From NCBI GenBank assembly GCA_010645155.1, contig CM021321.1:9140086-9204085 (forward strand): 64,000 bases of DNA, given 5' to 3'. How positions within the stretch are numbered: position 1 is the stretch's first letter; every line of letters starts with the position of its first letter. The stretch comes from Tigriopus japonicus (lineage: Eukaryota; Arthropoda; Copepoda; Harpacticoida; Harpacticidae). The position numbers and the translations under genes were made by a program. Shown one piece after another: positions 25,701 to 38,607 of the stretch. The notes under the pieces are model-generated. The model was not told where the DNA came from. It was given only the letters and a program-made list of their open reading frames with translations, and made no database searches.

Positions 25701-27919
25701 AAGTACACTTAATTCGTTACAAGAACAGAAATCATTGAAAAGAGGTTCTAAGGTTTATTTTTGAAAAGTGCACCTGTGCAGATCAATCCAAAATTCTGGC
25801 TAGAAGTTTTTGGCAGGACAATATTAAAACAAACTATTATTTTATGTTCATCTAAAAGGAAACAATGGCAAAAGACAAGAAATATTACTTGTTACGGTTA
25901 TGAGCTAAATCAACGGCATGATTGCAGAGGACTAATTTGAAGTAAAATCATTTTTTTAATGCATTTACGGGATGCGCTTTCCATTTCTGTTGATTGAAAT
26001 TGACGCACAAGGATAAAGACAATGAATCGATTGGCAATTGCCAAATCGTTGGACAATGTGGAGTATCTCGATATGATCTTAATGGGCAAAAAGAGGAGAG
26101 AATTGAAAATGTTCTTCTCCATTCATTTCCGTTCAGCATTACTGTTTCGGATTACACAAAAGAGCTTCGTCTTTGCCAGAAATGGGCCTTACATTTCATG
26201 GGTCAAGTTCATATCGCCAAAGGACAACTTTTGCTAATGTGTGGACATTAAATTCTAGAGAAAAATACCTCGAACTTGGCCAAAATGTTGATGGTTTCAC
26301 AACTGTCTTGATTCATTGCACGATTTGGACAATCGAAAATAAAGGTCATTTTCCTTTTGAAGAGATCAGCTTATAAATATTTGAGGCAATTTCATCATTT
26401 CTTTAGAAGTACTCATTGCGGTATTTCAGTAGAGGTGATTTTGATCTCTAACACCCTTTTTCGTTCATATGGTTTAGTGTTTGTTGACTTTTAAAAGGGT
26501 TGGTTTTGTCAAATTTGAACTTTTTTAAGACTAAGTACAGTATAGGTTTATACTTATGAGAAAGTCATAAAAACAAATTGTTTGTTTTGATGCTCTTTTC
26601 TAATCTTTGAGAAGCACATATTGAAGCACATAAGTATAGCAAAAATCAATCCGTTAACCATCAAAAGACTTCTACCCGTTTTTACGCCTTTCTGAGCATA
26701 TTAGTTTCTTAATACTTCATAAAAACGTTTCAAACTTTAATTTTTCATTACTACATTTCAAATTGACTATTGAGAAAGCATCATTGATTAAAAATTTCTT
26801 TCCCTATTTAATGTTCATTCACAGTTATCTCTAAACCCAATCAATCCTGACAGCTTTAGGACAAATTCAGTGGTTTATTTTCCTCCAAAAATGGTTAATA
26901 CACTTGTCTGCATAGTAATGATTTCGGATTTCCCAACACGATTCCCCTCTGAGTTGCGATCAAGTTCAAAGAATCTGAGCTCGAAGATCAGGTGAGAAAT
27001 CGAATAGATTGGGTTGTACATCGGTTTTCGTCATCATCGATGCCGCAGGAGAATTGAGATCTTTTCTTGAATTTTGATGAACTCTGGGTGATGAAATATT
27101 GGCCCAATGCCTCACCATAACAGGACTCCAAAGGCCCCCAGTTTGTCATGATAAACATCTTTTATCTGGAATCTTGTCCTTGATCAAAGAAAGAGTTCTT
27201 GACCGATAAACGTGCGATTCGCCATTTCACAACTTGCGCTATAAGCATTTTTTGACATTCTTCGTATTCTTGATGTATTTCCACGGAAGCGTGTAGTACT
27301 CAATGCAGTTGCTTCTGTGGTTAATTATGCTTGTGTACTCCCCTATCCTGGATGAATATCTCCATCTTCCCCCTGAGGATTATTGTCACAAGTAGCAAGA
27401 ATAGGAACACCAAACTCCTCATCATCACCATTTCAAGCAACCTCTGTAGTACTCAATGTACATTTGAATATTGAGCCATCCTTATTCAGAGGTACGAACA
27501 GACTTCCTGAACATCTGAAGATTCGAACCGTGACCCGAGTTGATTCATATTCCAGGACTCATCGGAGCTTCTTGTCTGGGTTATTATTTCGAGCTGTTGG
27601 ATTTTGAACTCTCATTAGAATTGAGATCAATTTTTGGTTCAAGAGGATTGTCGAGTGATGCGAATTGGACTAAAAAATGAGCGAGTCATCGGATGATCAA
27701 AATGCGGAAACGGCAAAAAAGTAGGGTAAATGATCTTGTAAATGGTTTCCGATTCCCTTTAGAAATGGCGTTGATTCACCATTTGTCGAAATATCACTGA
27801 GAGAAAAAAAGACACAAGCTTAACTCACTTCTGAAATGCTCATAAATTTGTAATTTGAGATAGTGCCCGCTTAAATGCTAGTATTTGCATCCATCCTAAT
27901 AAGGTACGCACAAACTCAT
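22760..27919. other. Intergenic, no supported gene
   Basis: Only short scattered ORFs occur here. The 118-aa plus-strand frame at 22624-22980 is antisense to the large exon. No transposon with definable ends was seen. The segment just upstream of 22759 presumably holds the promoter or 5' UTR of the minus-strand gene, but no motif can be assigned. Confidence 0.4.
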
Positions 27920-29050
27920 CACGGTGTTCCGAATGGCTTTTTAGGTTTGAATCAAAATACCCAAAGACACCATGGCACTTTTTGGACCCACAATTCAATG
28001 GGGAACAGCTTTACTTTTATTGTATTATATAAGATTAGGTCCAGGGAAAAAGTTATATACCTAAAAACCTATTAAATATAACATTTTTTAACAAACTATT
28101 TAATCCATATTTAGAGACCATTTAGTTACCTAATGAATTCAAATTGAATACAAATTCATTCAGCAGTAACTGAGTTATTTGACTTTGAATGGTCTATTTT
28201 TGACCCCAAAAAGCCGAAAAACGCTACAGTTATATGAAAAAACAAATTCCCAAAGATTTCACATAGTTTTTCAATATTGCAAAAATAAATGATTTCTTTC
28301 AGTTTTGGAACTTATGTCAAAATAGCTCAAAATATGAAAAAATATCACTTAAAATGCACTTAAATAAGATTTTTGGAAAGTTATTTTCATAACAATTTAG
28401 GGTACGCTATGATGTGTGTTGTGCCAAAATTACAAATAAAAATGTCTAACAGAGTCATATCCAAAATTACGATTTCTAGAAGGACCATGTTCAAAATGGA
28501 CTAAAATCGAAACTTGAAACATTAACCGATTTCTTCAAAACTTTAAATTATTACCCAACTTTGAGTGCCTTTGATACTGCAAAAGTTTTTTATTGGAAAA
28601 TGTATTTTAAATACCTTTTAAGTGATATTTTTTCTTATTTTGAGCTATTTTGACATAAGTTTCAAAAGTCAAAAAAAACATTTATTTTTGCAATATTGAA
28701 AAGCTGTGTGAAATCTTTGGGAATTTGTTTTTTCATATAACTGTAGCGTTTTTCGGCTTTTTGGGGTCAAAAATAGACCATTCAAAGTCAAATAACTCAG
28801 TTACTGCTGAATGAATTTGTATTCAATTTGAATTCATTAGGTAACTAAATGGTCTCTAAATATGGATTAAATAGTTTGTTAAAAAATGTTACATTTATTA
28901 GGTTTTTAGGTATATAACTTTTTCCTTGGACCTAATCTTGTATAATACAATAAAAGTAAAGCTGTTCCCCATTGAATTGTGGGTCCAAAAAGTGCCATGG
29001 TGTCTTTGGGTATTTTGATTCAAACCTAAAAAGCCATTCGGAACACCGTG
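27920..29050. mobile_element. Foldback element: 1,131-bp near-perfect palindrome
   Basis: Two arms of about 461 bp (27920-28380 and 28590-29050) are reverse complements with few differences, separated by a loop of about 209 bp. The termini are CACGGTGTTCCGAATGGC on both sides. A 4-bp TCAT flanks each end (27916-27919 and 29051-29054), a possible TSD. There is no coding capacity. It is a foldback/MITE-type DNA element, superfamily uncertain. The high arm identity suggests a recent insertion or gene conversion between the arms. Confidence 0.85.
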
Positions 29051-30358
29051 TCATGCTTTTGGGCTAATATTGGGCTTAGAACAGGTAGACAGAAAAGTGT
29101 CCCTTTTAACACCAGAGGGGTCTTACTCGAGCCAAACAATGATGAAGTTTAAAAGAGAAAATCATTTACTTCTGTTGTGGGAAGGCCATTTGGAATATGG
29201 AATAGATCAACTCTAAAGATAAGTATTTTTTACAGTTAGTTGAATGTGTTTGTTGAAATATTTATTTAAAAAATGAATGAATTTGATGAAAAAAATATTG
29301 CCTGAAATTTTGACATCATGCCTGAAACAAAAATTTGCTTACATTTTCTGCCTCTTCTCAAGAACGACATTTTTGTTTGAAATTTGGAAAGCAAGTCTAA
29401 AAAACACCATGAAAATGAAAAATAAATCATTTCAGACTTTAAAGCCAATCGATTGTTACTTGCACTTTCGTGGAAAATTGAGGATCTTAAAAATGAGACG
29501 TAGTCCCTCACAATAATATAAATTCGTCATGACTTTTTTGTTTCTTTTGTATATGTGTATGTGTGTGTGGAGGGGGGGCAACTCTTATACTTTTTTTTAA
29601 TTTAAGCAATACGTTTTTGAACGTATCTTGCTAATACAAAAATAAAACAAATAGTTCACACGCGCCTTACGCCAACAGGCAGATGGCGCTCTAAGCTTCA
29701 TGCTTTGTACCTTGTCGCCAATCACACCAGTTTGCACCCCCTGGTTTTCCTCTCAACTTGAAGTCGCCGTCATATTTATGGTTTATTTCCTAGTCAAAAG
29801 ACACAAATTACCCAGAATTTAGCACCCCACGTCTCAAATTAACCCACCGATGCGTAAAAAGTATTCATTTGAAAGTTATGGCATTAGTTAAGAAACAATC
29901 ATTAACTTACAGAGCATTTGGATCCTTTTAGAGCATTTCATTTTCTTAGACGTTCGGAAATAACAATCGTTTATGTATCAAACATAGAAAATTAGCTTAA
30001 TACGTAAATGATGAATCTGCTTGGACTCTTTTCTTACTGTAAATTGATGCTATGGATACCCAAACTTGGTTCTTTTCGTCTCCAGAATCTTTAATTCTTG
30101 CTGTTGTCGATCCTAATCATCTTCAGACAAGTCATGCATAATACTCGAGGGTTCCAAATGGTGTGAACATGTCAGGTATACGGTATGTGTGAGATCCTGA
30201 TCAAGCATATATGGTCACAAGCTCTGCCCTGATAAAATGTCTCATCAAACAAATCCAATGAATGACAATTTGAGTCTTTTTTTTGGCCATTTTAAGTGGG
30301 AAAAAAACTTATGTTGACCGAAACACTTATTCATGTAACGCCCCTAGATACTTACATT
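29051..30358. other. Intergenic, no supported gene
   Basis: There is a GT-rich microsatellite-like patch near 29550-29570 and a short overlapping plus/minus ORF pair at 29266-29516, which I regard as chance. Confidence 0.4.
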
Positions 30359-31121
30359 TTGGCCTGGGAATTTGCTGCAAAAAAACTTTTATTTGCATTT
30401 TGGGCCCTTCTTTGCACTGATTTGCATTTTGAGCGCGTATTTGCATCGTGTTAAATTCTAAGCCCTTATTTGCATTTTGGAGACTTTTTGGGAAAATGAA
30501 ACTTGATTTTCAATAGTGGTTTAGGGGAACAAACATAATTTTCAGAAATATTTTTTTGAAAATTTGATTCAAATATGGATACGAAAACAAGTGATTTACC
30601 CATATCGATTTTTGAATTTGATTTTTCTGATACAAACTTCTGAAGTGTTGATACCTTGACTAAAAAAGCCCCCTCTACTTAGTGTAAGGGTTGCAAATTT
30701 ACGCACCTTAATACGTGACAGATGCCAACAAGGAAGATATTTTTAAGAAACCTAGTCTGTTTTTCAAAATTAGAGTTAGAAAAATTGAAGTGACAAATAC
30801 TATAGTGTTGGATTTGAATAAAGAACGGCCTAAATTTGTGGATATTGTTACAATTGCCTTCAAGTCACTTCTCTGAAGCATTTTCACATTCTCAGGTGGA
30901 AAAACTCAAAGATACGTTAATGTGGTGCTCAAGAGACAAAATATTGCAATTTTTAGTCCCATTTTGAATCGAAAACTCCGACCTTAAAAACCCAAAAGAA
31001 AACACTAAATGCCCCCCTAATTTATGATTTTATTTGCATTTGTATTTGCATTTTGGGCCTTTTTACATGCATTTGAAGGTCATTTAAGGCATCTTTTATT
31101 TGCATTAAATTCTCAGGCCTG
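30359..31121. mobile_element. hAT-like non-autonomous element (763 bp) with TTTGCATTTTGG repeats
   Basis: The left end is TTGGCCTGGGAATTT. The right end read in reverse is CAGGCCTGAGAATTT (12 of 15 match). Flanking 8-mers CTTACATT (30351-30358) and CTTATATT (31122-31129) match at 7 of 8. Both ends carry subterminal repeats of TTTGCATTTTGG type (30390-30490 and 31030-31105), as expected of transposase-binding repeats. There is no ORF of note inside. Confidence 0.75.
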
Positions 31122-31129
31122 CTTATATT

Positions 31130-32873
31130 AATCGATTGGGGTCTCTCAATTTTTGAAGTTGTCAAATAGGGTCCAAAAACAGAGTTGACAAAAATGTTTG
31201 TACTGGAGCTCCTTAGAACTCTAGTTTGTACAACAAATTTAGTAGCGAAAACACTGAAATTTTACGTAATACTTCTTCTTCAAAATTGGACGTGTGGATC
31301 AAATATTAAGGGTCATTTGCATTCTTTTTGGTACATCCCTCGTAATTGTACTAATGATATGTTTTCCATTGTTTCAGAAGTTGTTCCGGGAGATTATTTT
31401 TGCACAAGCACATGTTTTCAGTTAAAAAATTAACTGTTCAGAATGATTCAATTGGCCGATCATACTTATTGTAATTTCAAAGCATCATTTACACACATTT
31501 TTACTCACTTGCACTTACACAAAACATAACCAACGGAATCTTTAAGCGTTGGTTTGGGCCATTTTGTTTTTTCTGTGTCATTTGTAACGTGAGCTCATCT
31601 CTGAAAAGCCTCCAAAGTTCAAGTATCGGTTACCAATTGTGTTGGCACTTTGGTATCATCTTTGATCTAACTGCAAAGTTTTATCTGGTTTTACTTCAAG
31701 ATTTTTTTAAGCCCAATGATCTTTCTCACCGGAAGTGAGTTTTTTAAAGCTAAAATTAAAACTGCTCGTTGAGTATTGCAAATAGATTCTTGTGTTTGAA
31801 TGATTTGGTTTGGATTTACACATCAACTGCAAGTGCATGATTGCGTGAATTAATGACCCCTTGAAAAGTGGATTTGCTCTTATTTTAAGGTCAGACCGAA
31901 AATTGACGAATGAGCTTCAGCAGGGTTATATGCATATTTCCCATACTTCAGATACTCTGAAGATCCAAAGATTATAACTATTAATTAAAAGGGCAAGCAC
32001 TCCAACACGTAAACTAAAGAATTGAGGTAAATTGAAACACGTTGAACATTCGACAAAAGCTAAGTTTCACATTTATATGTTAGAACAAAACTGATTTTTT
32101 CCACCTAGAAGTCCTATTTCTCGTTGTTAGGCTTATGGTCCAAAAAATTCAGCGTTTTTTGCATGAATTTGCCCAAGACAGTTGAAATAGAATGAAAGAA
32201 TGAATGTCATTCGGTTTAATTTTACAAAAACGTTCATTAACAAATGAGATTTTTAATGATAATAATCATTATAATGTCTGCAACTAAAAAACTTATGATT
32301 AATTAACTTATTAATTAACTAAATCTATGATACGCTTGATGCATTCGAATAAAAAAATCTCGAGTTGAAACCAATCGCCTTTTCTGAAATGTCATCGTTA
32401 AATACACGAGGAAGAATCAAGTATTTCTTAGTATTTAGCAATCCCACAAAACTAGGTTGCGTGTTTCTATTAAAGTACATATTTTGGTAGTTGCTGTTGC
32501 ATTTCAGGGAAACATTTTAGGACACTATTTGGGTCCTTATAAAACATAAACCGTTATGGCACTAAAATTACATCCTTAAAAAAGTTATTTGTATGTTTTC
32601 TAAGATCCTTCTCATGTCTAAACTAAAAAAGGGAATGTTTTTACACATCTTAAACGTACCGTCATTTCTAAAAAAAAATAAAACACTATTTGGCATATCA
32701 TCCTCAGGTAATCAAAACTAAAGAACCTCATGGGTCCCATTAGCTTCTGCAATTAAAACGGCCCCCTCAAAAAATCATTCTTATAATGATGAGCGCCGGA
32801 TAAAATTTAAACCAAGCAAAATTCATCAAAGTCAAAAATGTATTCCCAAAAAGTTAAAACAAAGGCAATATGA
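31130..32873. other. Intergenic 3' of PSMD9, no supported gene
   Basis: The sequence is AT-rich with only short ORFs (82 aa or less). No repeat boundaries were recognised. Confidence 0.4.
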
Positions 32874-33488
32874 TCATCGGTCCAAAACCTTGTCAATAGG
32901 AACAATGTTACATCCCAAAAGACCACGACCTTCCCAAGTTCGAGGTTTCAACGTGAAGGTTGTGATTTTGCCCTCTCGCAAAACTTTCACTCTAACATTT
33001 TGATCTTTGGAATTTTTCACAAGATCTCCAACTTGCTTCAATGATCCAAAGTTGTCGGCATTGATGGAACCAAACTCAGCAATCTTGTCTCCAACCCGAA
33101 GACCAGCTGAATGAGACGGGGAATCGGGAGAAACCAAGTCGATATGAGCGAAACATTCAGGGATGCAATCCAAAGTCAAGGTCTCCATTGGCTCTGAAGC
33201 TCCCAATCCTTCTCTAGTTTGTTCGTGGATGTTCTCGAGTCCCTTTTCTATTTCACTCATAATATCCCGCAGGTCATTTCTGAGACAGATGATCTTATTC
33301 CGGGCAATCCTCACTTGATGAACGTCGATGTCATTCCGAGGGAAGCCTTCATCATCCACTAATTTATCGTCCATCCCCACACCCTGAGTTTTCAGGACAT
33401 CCAAGAAGGTGGTAAGTTCCTCTTCCAAGCCTTTTCGTTGATCATGTAGCTTTAATAAAGCTTCTCTTGTCGTATTTCCACCAGACAT
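32874..33488 (-). CDS. PSMD9: 26S proteasome non-ATPase regulatory subunit 9 (p27 / Nas2 / Bridge-1)
   Basis: A single-exon frame of 204 aa from ATG at 33488 (MSGGNTTREALLKLHDQ) to TGA. I prefer this start over a longer upstream frame because the extra 28 residues are lysine-rich and not family-like. The N-terminal half is an antiparallel helical coiled coil (about residues 5-90). The C-terminal half is a PDZ domain (about 105-195) with HIDLVSPDSPSHSAGLRVGD and VRVKVLREGKITTFTLKP. Length is close to the human protein (223 aa). Family role: chaperone for the Rpt4-Rpt5 module during assembly of the 19S proteasome base. No catalytic residues are expected. The absence of introns could mean compaction or an old retrocopy. 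The intact frame argues for function. Confidence 0.92.
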   Translation of the reverse strand: MSGGNTTREALLKLHDQRKGLEEELTTFLDVLKTQGVGMDDKLVDDEGFPRNDIDVHQVRIARNKIICLRNDLRDIMSEIEKGLENIHEQTREGLGASEPMETLTLDCIPECFAHIDLVSPDSPSHSAGLRVGDKIAEFGSINADNFGSLKQVGDLVKNSKDQNVRVKVLREGKITTFTLKPRTWEGRGLLGCNIVPIDKVLDR

Positions 33489-33795
33489 TGCTCTACTAGT
33501 TTTTTTCTTAATGACTAGCAAAATAAATTTAGTGTTTTGTTTACGTTTTGGATTGGTTTGCAGCTGTTTCAATTCTGTTCTACTTATTTACTTATCGACG
33601 GTTTTGGGAGAAGGCAAACTTCCGCGATTCCTTGAGAATAAATCATAGAGCTTATATTCAAACAGGTATTCTTGGGCAATGTGTCTTGTGAACATTAGCA
33701 GTGTACGAAAAACATCTCACCAAACCTTTTTTAACGACACATTCTGACAAATTTATATGCTCAGTCTGAAAGAATTAGGGCAGTTGCAAAGAAAG

Positions 33796-33942
33796 TACAA
33801 TGAAATCTCGATTTAACGATAGTTTCCATCACCCCAAATTATATCGTTAAATCGAGATTTATCGTTAAATTGAGCCGCTGTCGTAAGAGTCGTACACAGT
33901 CTGTAATCCCAAAAAGTATCGTTAAATCGAGATTTCACTGTA
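33796..33942. mobile_element. pogo/Tigger-like MITE, copy 1 (147 bp)
   Basis: It is bounded by TA dinucleotides. The left end is CAATGAAATCTCGATTTAAC and the right end read in reverse is CAGTGAAATCTCGATTTAAC. The internal sequence repeats TATCGTTAAATCGAGATTT. This CAGTGAAA(T/C)CTCGATTTAACG terminus resembles pogo/Tigger transposons. A second copy is at 38444-38607. Confidence 0.8.
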
Positions 33943-36220
33943 CTAGTGACGAAAATACAGAAATTTGTGCACGGTAATGGCATAATAATTGAAAAATGCC
34001 AATAGCTTCAAAAGTACTCGTTATTCGCTACTTTTCACAATCGTAAGTACAAGTTTTGGTACCAATGGGACCAAAATTTCTCCTCGTGGGAGACAGATCG
34101 AATATCTATTTAATTCATTGGAATCAACTGAACAAATATACAGCTTAAAATATATTTTCAACCACTTTCAAGTTCAAGAGTACCTTTTAATCAAATAATA
34201 AAATCTTGTCAGCTCAAAAAAATCCAAGGTATCAAAAGGTATTTTAAGACACTGCCATTCAACACTTATTTGATACGTTTAAAAAAAATGAAATTGGCGT
34301 GATTTACCAGCTACCACGTCAACCCCTTGGATCCCCGACTAAAATTTTTGCTCATACTTGTTTTCTTCACCATCCTTCTAAAAACGCTTATGATGGCTTG
34401 CATTTTGGCTTAAGGTTTGATTCAAGGTAAGTGAACTTAAGTGAACGAGAAATCAATTAAGTGATATCCCATAAGAAAATTGCGAAACTTTTTGCGCAAT
34501 TTGGTTTGAAGGTTTCAACAATAGAAAAAGCGCAAGTTCTAATAATTCAAATGAAGGAAAAGCAATGTAAGGAAAACTGATAATGTCGATTTAACAAAAC
34601 ATGCGTGGAAAAGATTGTCCTACAAAACAAACCGATTACCATTTTGTCCCAAATTTAAAAAAAAATATTAATACCGGTAGGCACGGTACTGTAAAATTCA
34701 TTTTAATTTGCATGAAAATTCCGAAACACTGAGATATGTTTCAGACCCAGGAAACCTAACAGAAAAACTTTCATGCACAGATTTTTTCAAGGTCAGGTCT
34801 AGATTGTTATATCTCTAAAACAGATTAAATTAACTATTTTTTTGTAAAGCTAGTTAGTGAACATTTGGAACACGTGTAGATGCTTCTTGAATCGACGTTA
34901 CTGGAAAACAAGTTTCTCAGGTGCTGAGTTATTTGAGTTTAGGTGGTTAGTTCTTAACCCAAAAGAGCGAAAAACACCCCAGCTTAGGTATATGAAAACT
35001 CAAACGTATGTATGGTTGGACTTTTGAACTGGATTTCGTTTTAGCGTTTCATTTTTGAAATGTAATCATTACAGTTACTTTTTCGAAAAAAGGAACGAAT
35101 TATTGTACTTTCGTCAATTTTAATTTCGTTACAATTGCCCTGAAAATGGCAAAAAGTTTGGAATGCTCTTAACAATATTTGTTGCAGAGGATTGATTACG
35201 AATTGCTTTCCCCGCCCCTTAACATAACATGATTGTTAAGTAAATCTAATTTTTATAAAAAGTAATTCGATTATGAAAAAGACTGGCAATGGATACTAAT
35301 CTCTGATATGCTCAATTCCATTACTTGCTGTGCGGTTCAAAGTGCAATTGTAATTTGCAATTGAAATATTTCAATCGCATTGCCAAAATGATTTGGGTTC
35401 ATATGCAATTACTTACATTAAAATGTAAATGCAGTTGGAACTTACAATTTCAATTGCAATTACATCACAGGTCTGAAGTCAACTGAAGTTGTTTTTAATT
35501 TGTGGCTTTGCTTATGTAACATTTCAAAACGAAATGATATCCTTTTTGGGGATATTTGAAAAAAAAATGAAATTCTATCGTACAAAAGTTGCAATTAAAT
35601 ACTTTTCAGACCTCAGTTTTAGGCCTTAATACCCCCTTTCAAGAGTAATACTTGAAATTAGGCATAAGTATTTTAGGTGGAAATGTTTGGCCAAACATCA
35701 TTTTTTGGTAGCCAAAAAGGTTGTTCTGGGTTGTCCAAATATGATGGCCAAAGACGGCAGAATCAACATTTTACCGTTATTTTTCTACTTGTTCTGAGCA
35801 TTAAAATGCTTGAAAATGAGCCCCTTTTGATTTGAAATTGCTTCAAAAATTGGTCAAGTTTGCAGATGAAATGAAACATTCTTTCTTTTTTAAAAAGCTT
35901 TGGTTTCTTAACCATAAACTCCGGAAAATTAAGGAATTTTGAATCCAATTTAGGCATAATTTTATCAACTATATTGTGGTAAGTACAAACCTAGGTTTAA
36001 ACGAAAAACCTAAATTAGCGATGATTTTCGGTTGTTAGTTCTCCAAAAATATTACGCTTGTCATGAAGCTAAAAATGTTTTGAAGACCCCGGATTGACGA
36101 AAACTACTTGAAATATTGGTGAAGTATGTCAATGCAAGGACCCTCCAGCAAGGAATGGTCACCTTTTGCATTCACCAAACCTTTCCAGCCAACTTAGGCC
36201 TAACTGTAAACAATGGTGAA
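33943..36220. other. Intergenic, traces of degenerate repeats
   Basis: Around 35040-35475 there are runs of CAATTGTAATTTGCAATTG type, similar in composition to the hAT-like MITE at 54867-55717. I could not define ends. No gene is supported. Confidence 0.35.
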
Positions 36221-37109
36221 GAAAGTTCTATGGACATTAATCCACACGCACTTTCCTCTCGGAAGGGTGACCATAATTTGCGTACCAAAATTGTGTTTAA
36301 TGTGACTCACGTTAGTCACACTCATTTCTCGCGAAACAACAAAATGTTTCTGATTTCCATATGAGATTGCTTCTGAGTGACCTCTTGGAGGATCTTAAGC
36401 ATGGATAGAACTACAGACAGTTCAAAAAGTGGCAATAAGCCAAAAGAGTGTAAGTTAAATAATATATGATTTCATTCATGACACGTTCTTGTATGGTCAG
36501 TTAACAGATAACGGGATTTTGGTATTCAAAATATTCAAAAAACAGGAAAAGGTCACCTCATGTAGCATGGACAGCCAAGCAGGAAGTTAAGGGAGGATGT
36601 TAGGTTTAAAAAGCTTCACTGTTACAGGTTGACAAATTAGATTAGAAATCTCAAAAGTTCTCGTAGAAATGGAGTGAAAACAATACAAAATGTAAAGGTA
36701 CTTAGAATGGTTCCAAGAATCATGATTTTAATGCCAGCAAAAATGAAGAGAAGCCAATGCAGGATCAACCGTATTTAGTTTCCCATTCCTTATTTCCTAA
36801 AATCTATACAGTCAGCCTGTAACAGTTAAACTTTTCAAACCCAACACCTTAACTTTAGTTACATGTTTGGCTGTCCATACTACTTCAGGTGTCCCTTTCT
36901 TAAAATAGACGACGTACGTGTGCTAGAGTGAAAGGACGACCTTTCCTCTAGGTCTGTTCAAGTAAAAGATAACTGTCACATTTTGTTTTTGTTTCGCTCG
37001 AATTGAGTGTGACTAAAGTGGGTCAGATTGAATACAATTTTGATATGCAAATTATGGCTACCCTTCCGAGAGGAAAGTGCGTGTGGATTAATGTCCATAA
37101 GAAAGTTCC
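36221..37109. repeat. Diverged foldback (inverted repeat) of about 890 bp
   Basis: Sequence at 36221-36345, containing CTATGGACATTAATCCACAC, is the complement of 36978-37109. Further in, 36555-36650 (ATGGACAGCCAA, CTGTTACAGG) pairs with 36805-36890. The arms are clearly related but contain indels. No flanking duplication was recognised. It is probably an old foldback DNA element. Confidence 0.65.
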
Positions 37110-38443
37110 AACAACCAAGAGGAGAATAAGCTTTAAATTGTGTGTCATCTCACCTAGAACCCAAGTGCCGTGGGTAGGAAAAGCTGTGCTTTAAGTTGCC
37201 ATGATTATCTCTTTGATTCTATGGCTCTAAAGAACCTTTTTGAGCCTAACTTACCTGTGAATATTGCCCAAAATCCCCCATGCTCTGGCTATGAACATTG
37301 ATTTGGATGTTTGATAATGAGTATTTGAATTGTGCCAAGGCAAACTAATGTGTTTGAGGCATATGAAAGAGTGGTTTTGAAACCGTGGTTTCATTTGAGT
37401 TGGAAAAGAGCTCCTGAACTGAGGCTTCAATGATCAAGACCAAGAACCATTTAAGCAATGGCACAATGCCACCATTTATCAAGGAATTGTTTGTCAATGC
37501 CCAGTGGTCTCTAAATTTCAAGAAAGCCATTGTGCTTGTGGCTCAGAAAGAATAGTAGAGCAATGACAAACTATTATTACTTAACAATACAAAAAGAACA
37601 ACAAGTTCCTCTTTCAGTGTTGTTTAGGAGCAAAACCTGAAAGTTCCCCTGTGGGTTCATCTCCAAGGCAACCAACATCCATGGACAAAAAAGGTTTCTG
37701 CTGTTTTAAATACTACTCATTTACCTAGTTCATGAGAGTGTCCAGTGAGTTAAGCAAACACAAAACATCCAAGAAGCCATCAAGACTTCCCATATCAGCA
37801 TTTGAGGTCTCTTTTACTCATTGACTGTTACAATGTCAATACTGAATATTTTCTTGAAACACACATTTTTCTCCATGCCAATTGAAAGTTCTTTAAATCT
37901 TCAGACCAACTTGGAAAAGACAAGGAAGTTGTCATATTAAGCACCAAAGTTTAATTTTCAAAAATGTGGAGTCTTACCTAATCCAATTTATGACTCTGAA
38001 TGAGAACATAAATTAGGCTATGTATTTGTTAATAAAATTAGTTGTGAACTAATTTCATACTATCCCTAATTCATGATCAGTAATATAGAGTCTGAAATTA
38101 TTTGTTTTCTATTCAATATAATGCAAAAGAGCAAAAATTGGGAAGAAAGTGATATTTTGTTCAACCTTTGTTCTTACAAATTGAACTTGTGAATGACTTT
38201 TTCGCCAAAAATACAACAAATCAAACCTCAGATATATTTTTGAATACAAAATGGTATCATATGAATCTCTTTTATGCTTTTGGAATAGGTAAAAGTATGC
38301 AAATTAAAGTTTTGAGTGATCTCTAGACTTGCAATCAATGGCCTAAGTTGGCGGGACCAAAAATGTCGTGTCGCTTCCTTGCTCAAGAGTCCTTGGTCAA
38401 TGCTAGCTAGCGATTTAAACTTTTCTTTTCCTTGTACTCCTAG

Positions 38444-38607
38444 TACTGTGAAATCTAAATTTTACGATATTATCCGTCACCCCAAGATATATCGTTAAAT
38501 CGAGATTTATCGTTAAATTTAGTACCTGTCGTAGGAGTCGCAGTATAAAACGGTAACCCCTAAAATTATTGTTAAATCGGAGATCGTTAAATCGAGATTT
38601 CACTGTA
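38444..38607. mobile_element. pogo/Tigger-like MITE, copy 2 (164 bp)
   Basis: It is flanked by TA on each side. The left end is CTGTGAAATCTAAATTTTAC and the right end read in reverse is CAGTGAAATCTCGATTTAAC. The interior matches copy 1 at 33796-33942 (CCGTCACCCCAAGATATATC versus CCATCACCCCAAATTATATC), and both then carry GTCGTA(A/G)GAGTCG. Confidence 0.8.
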
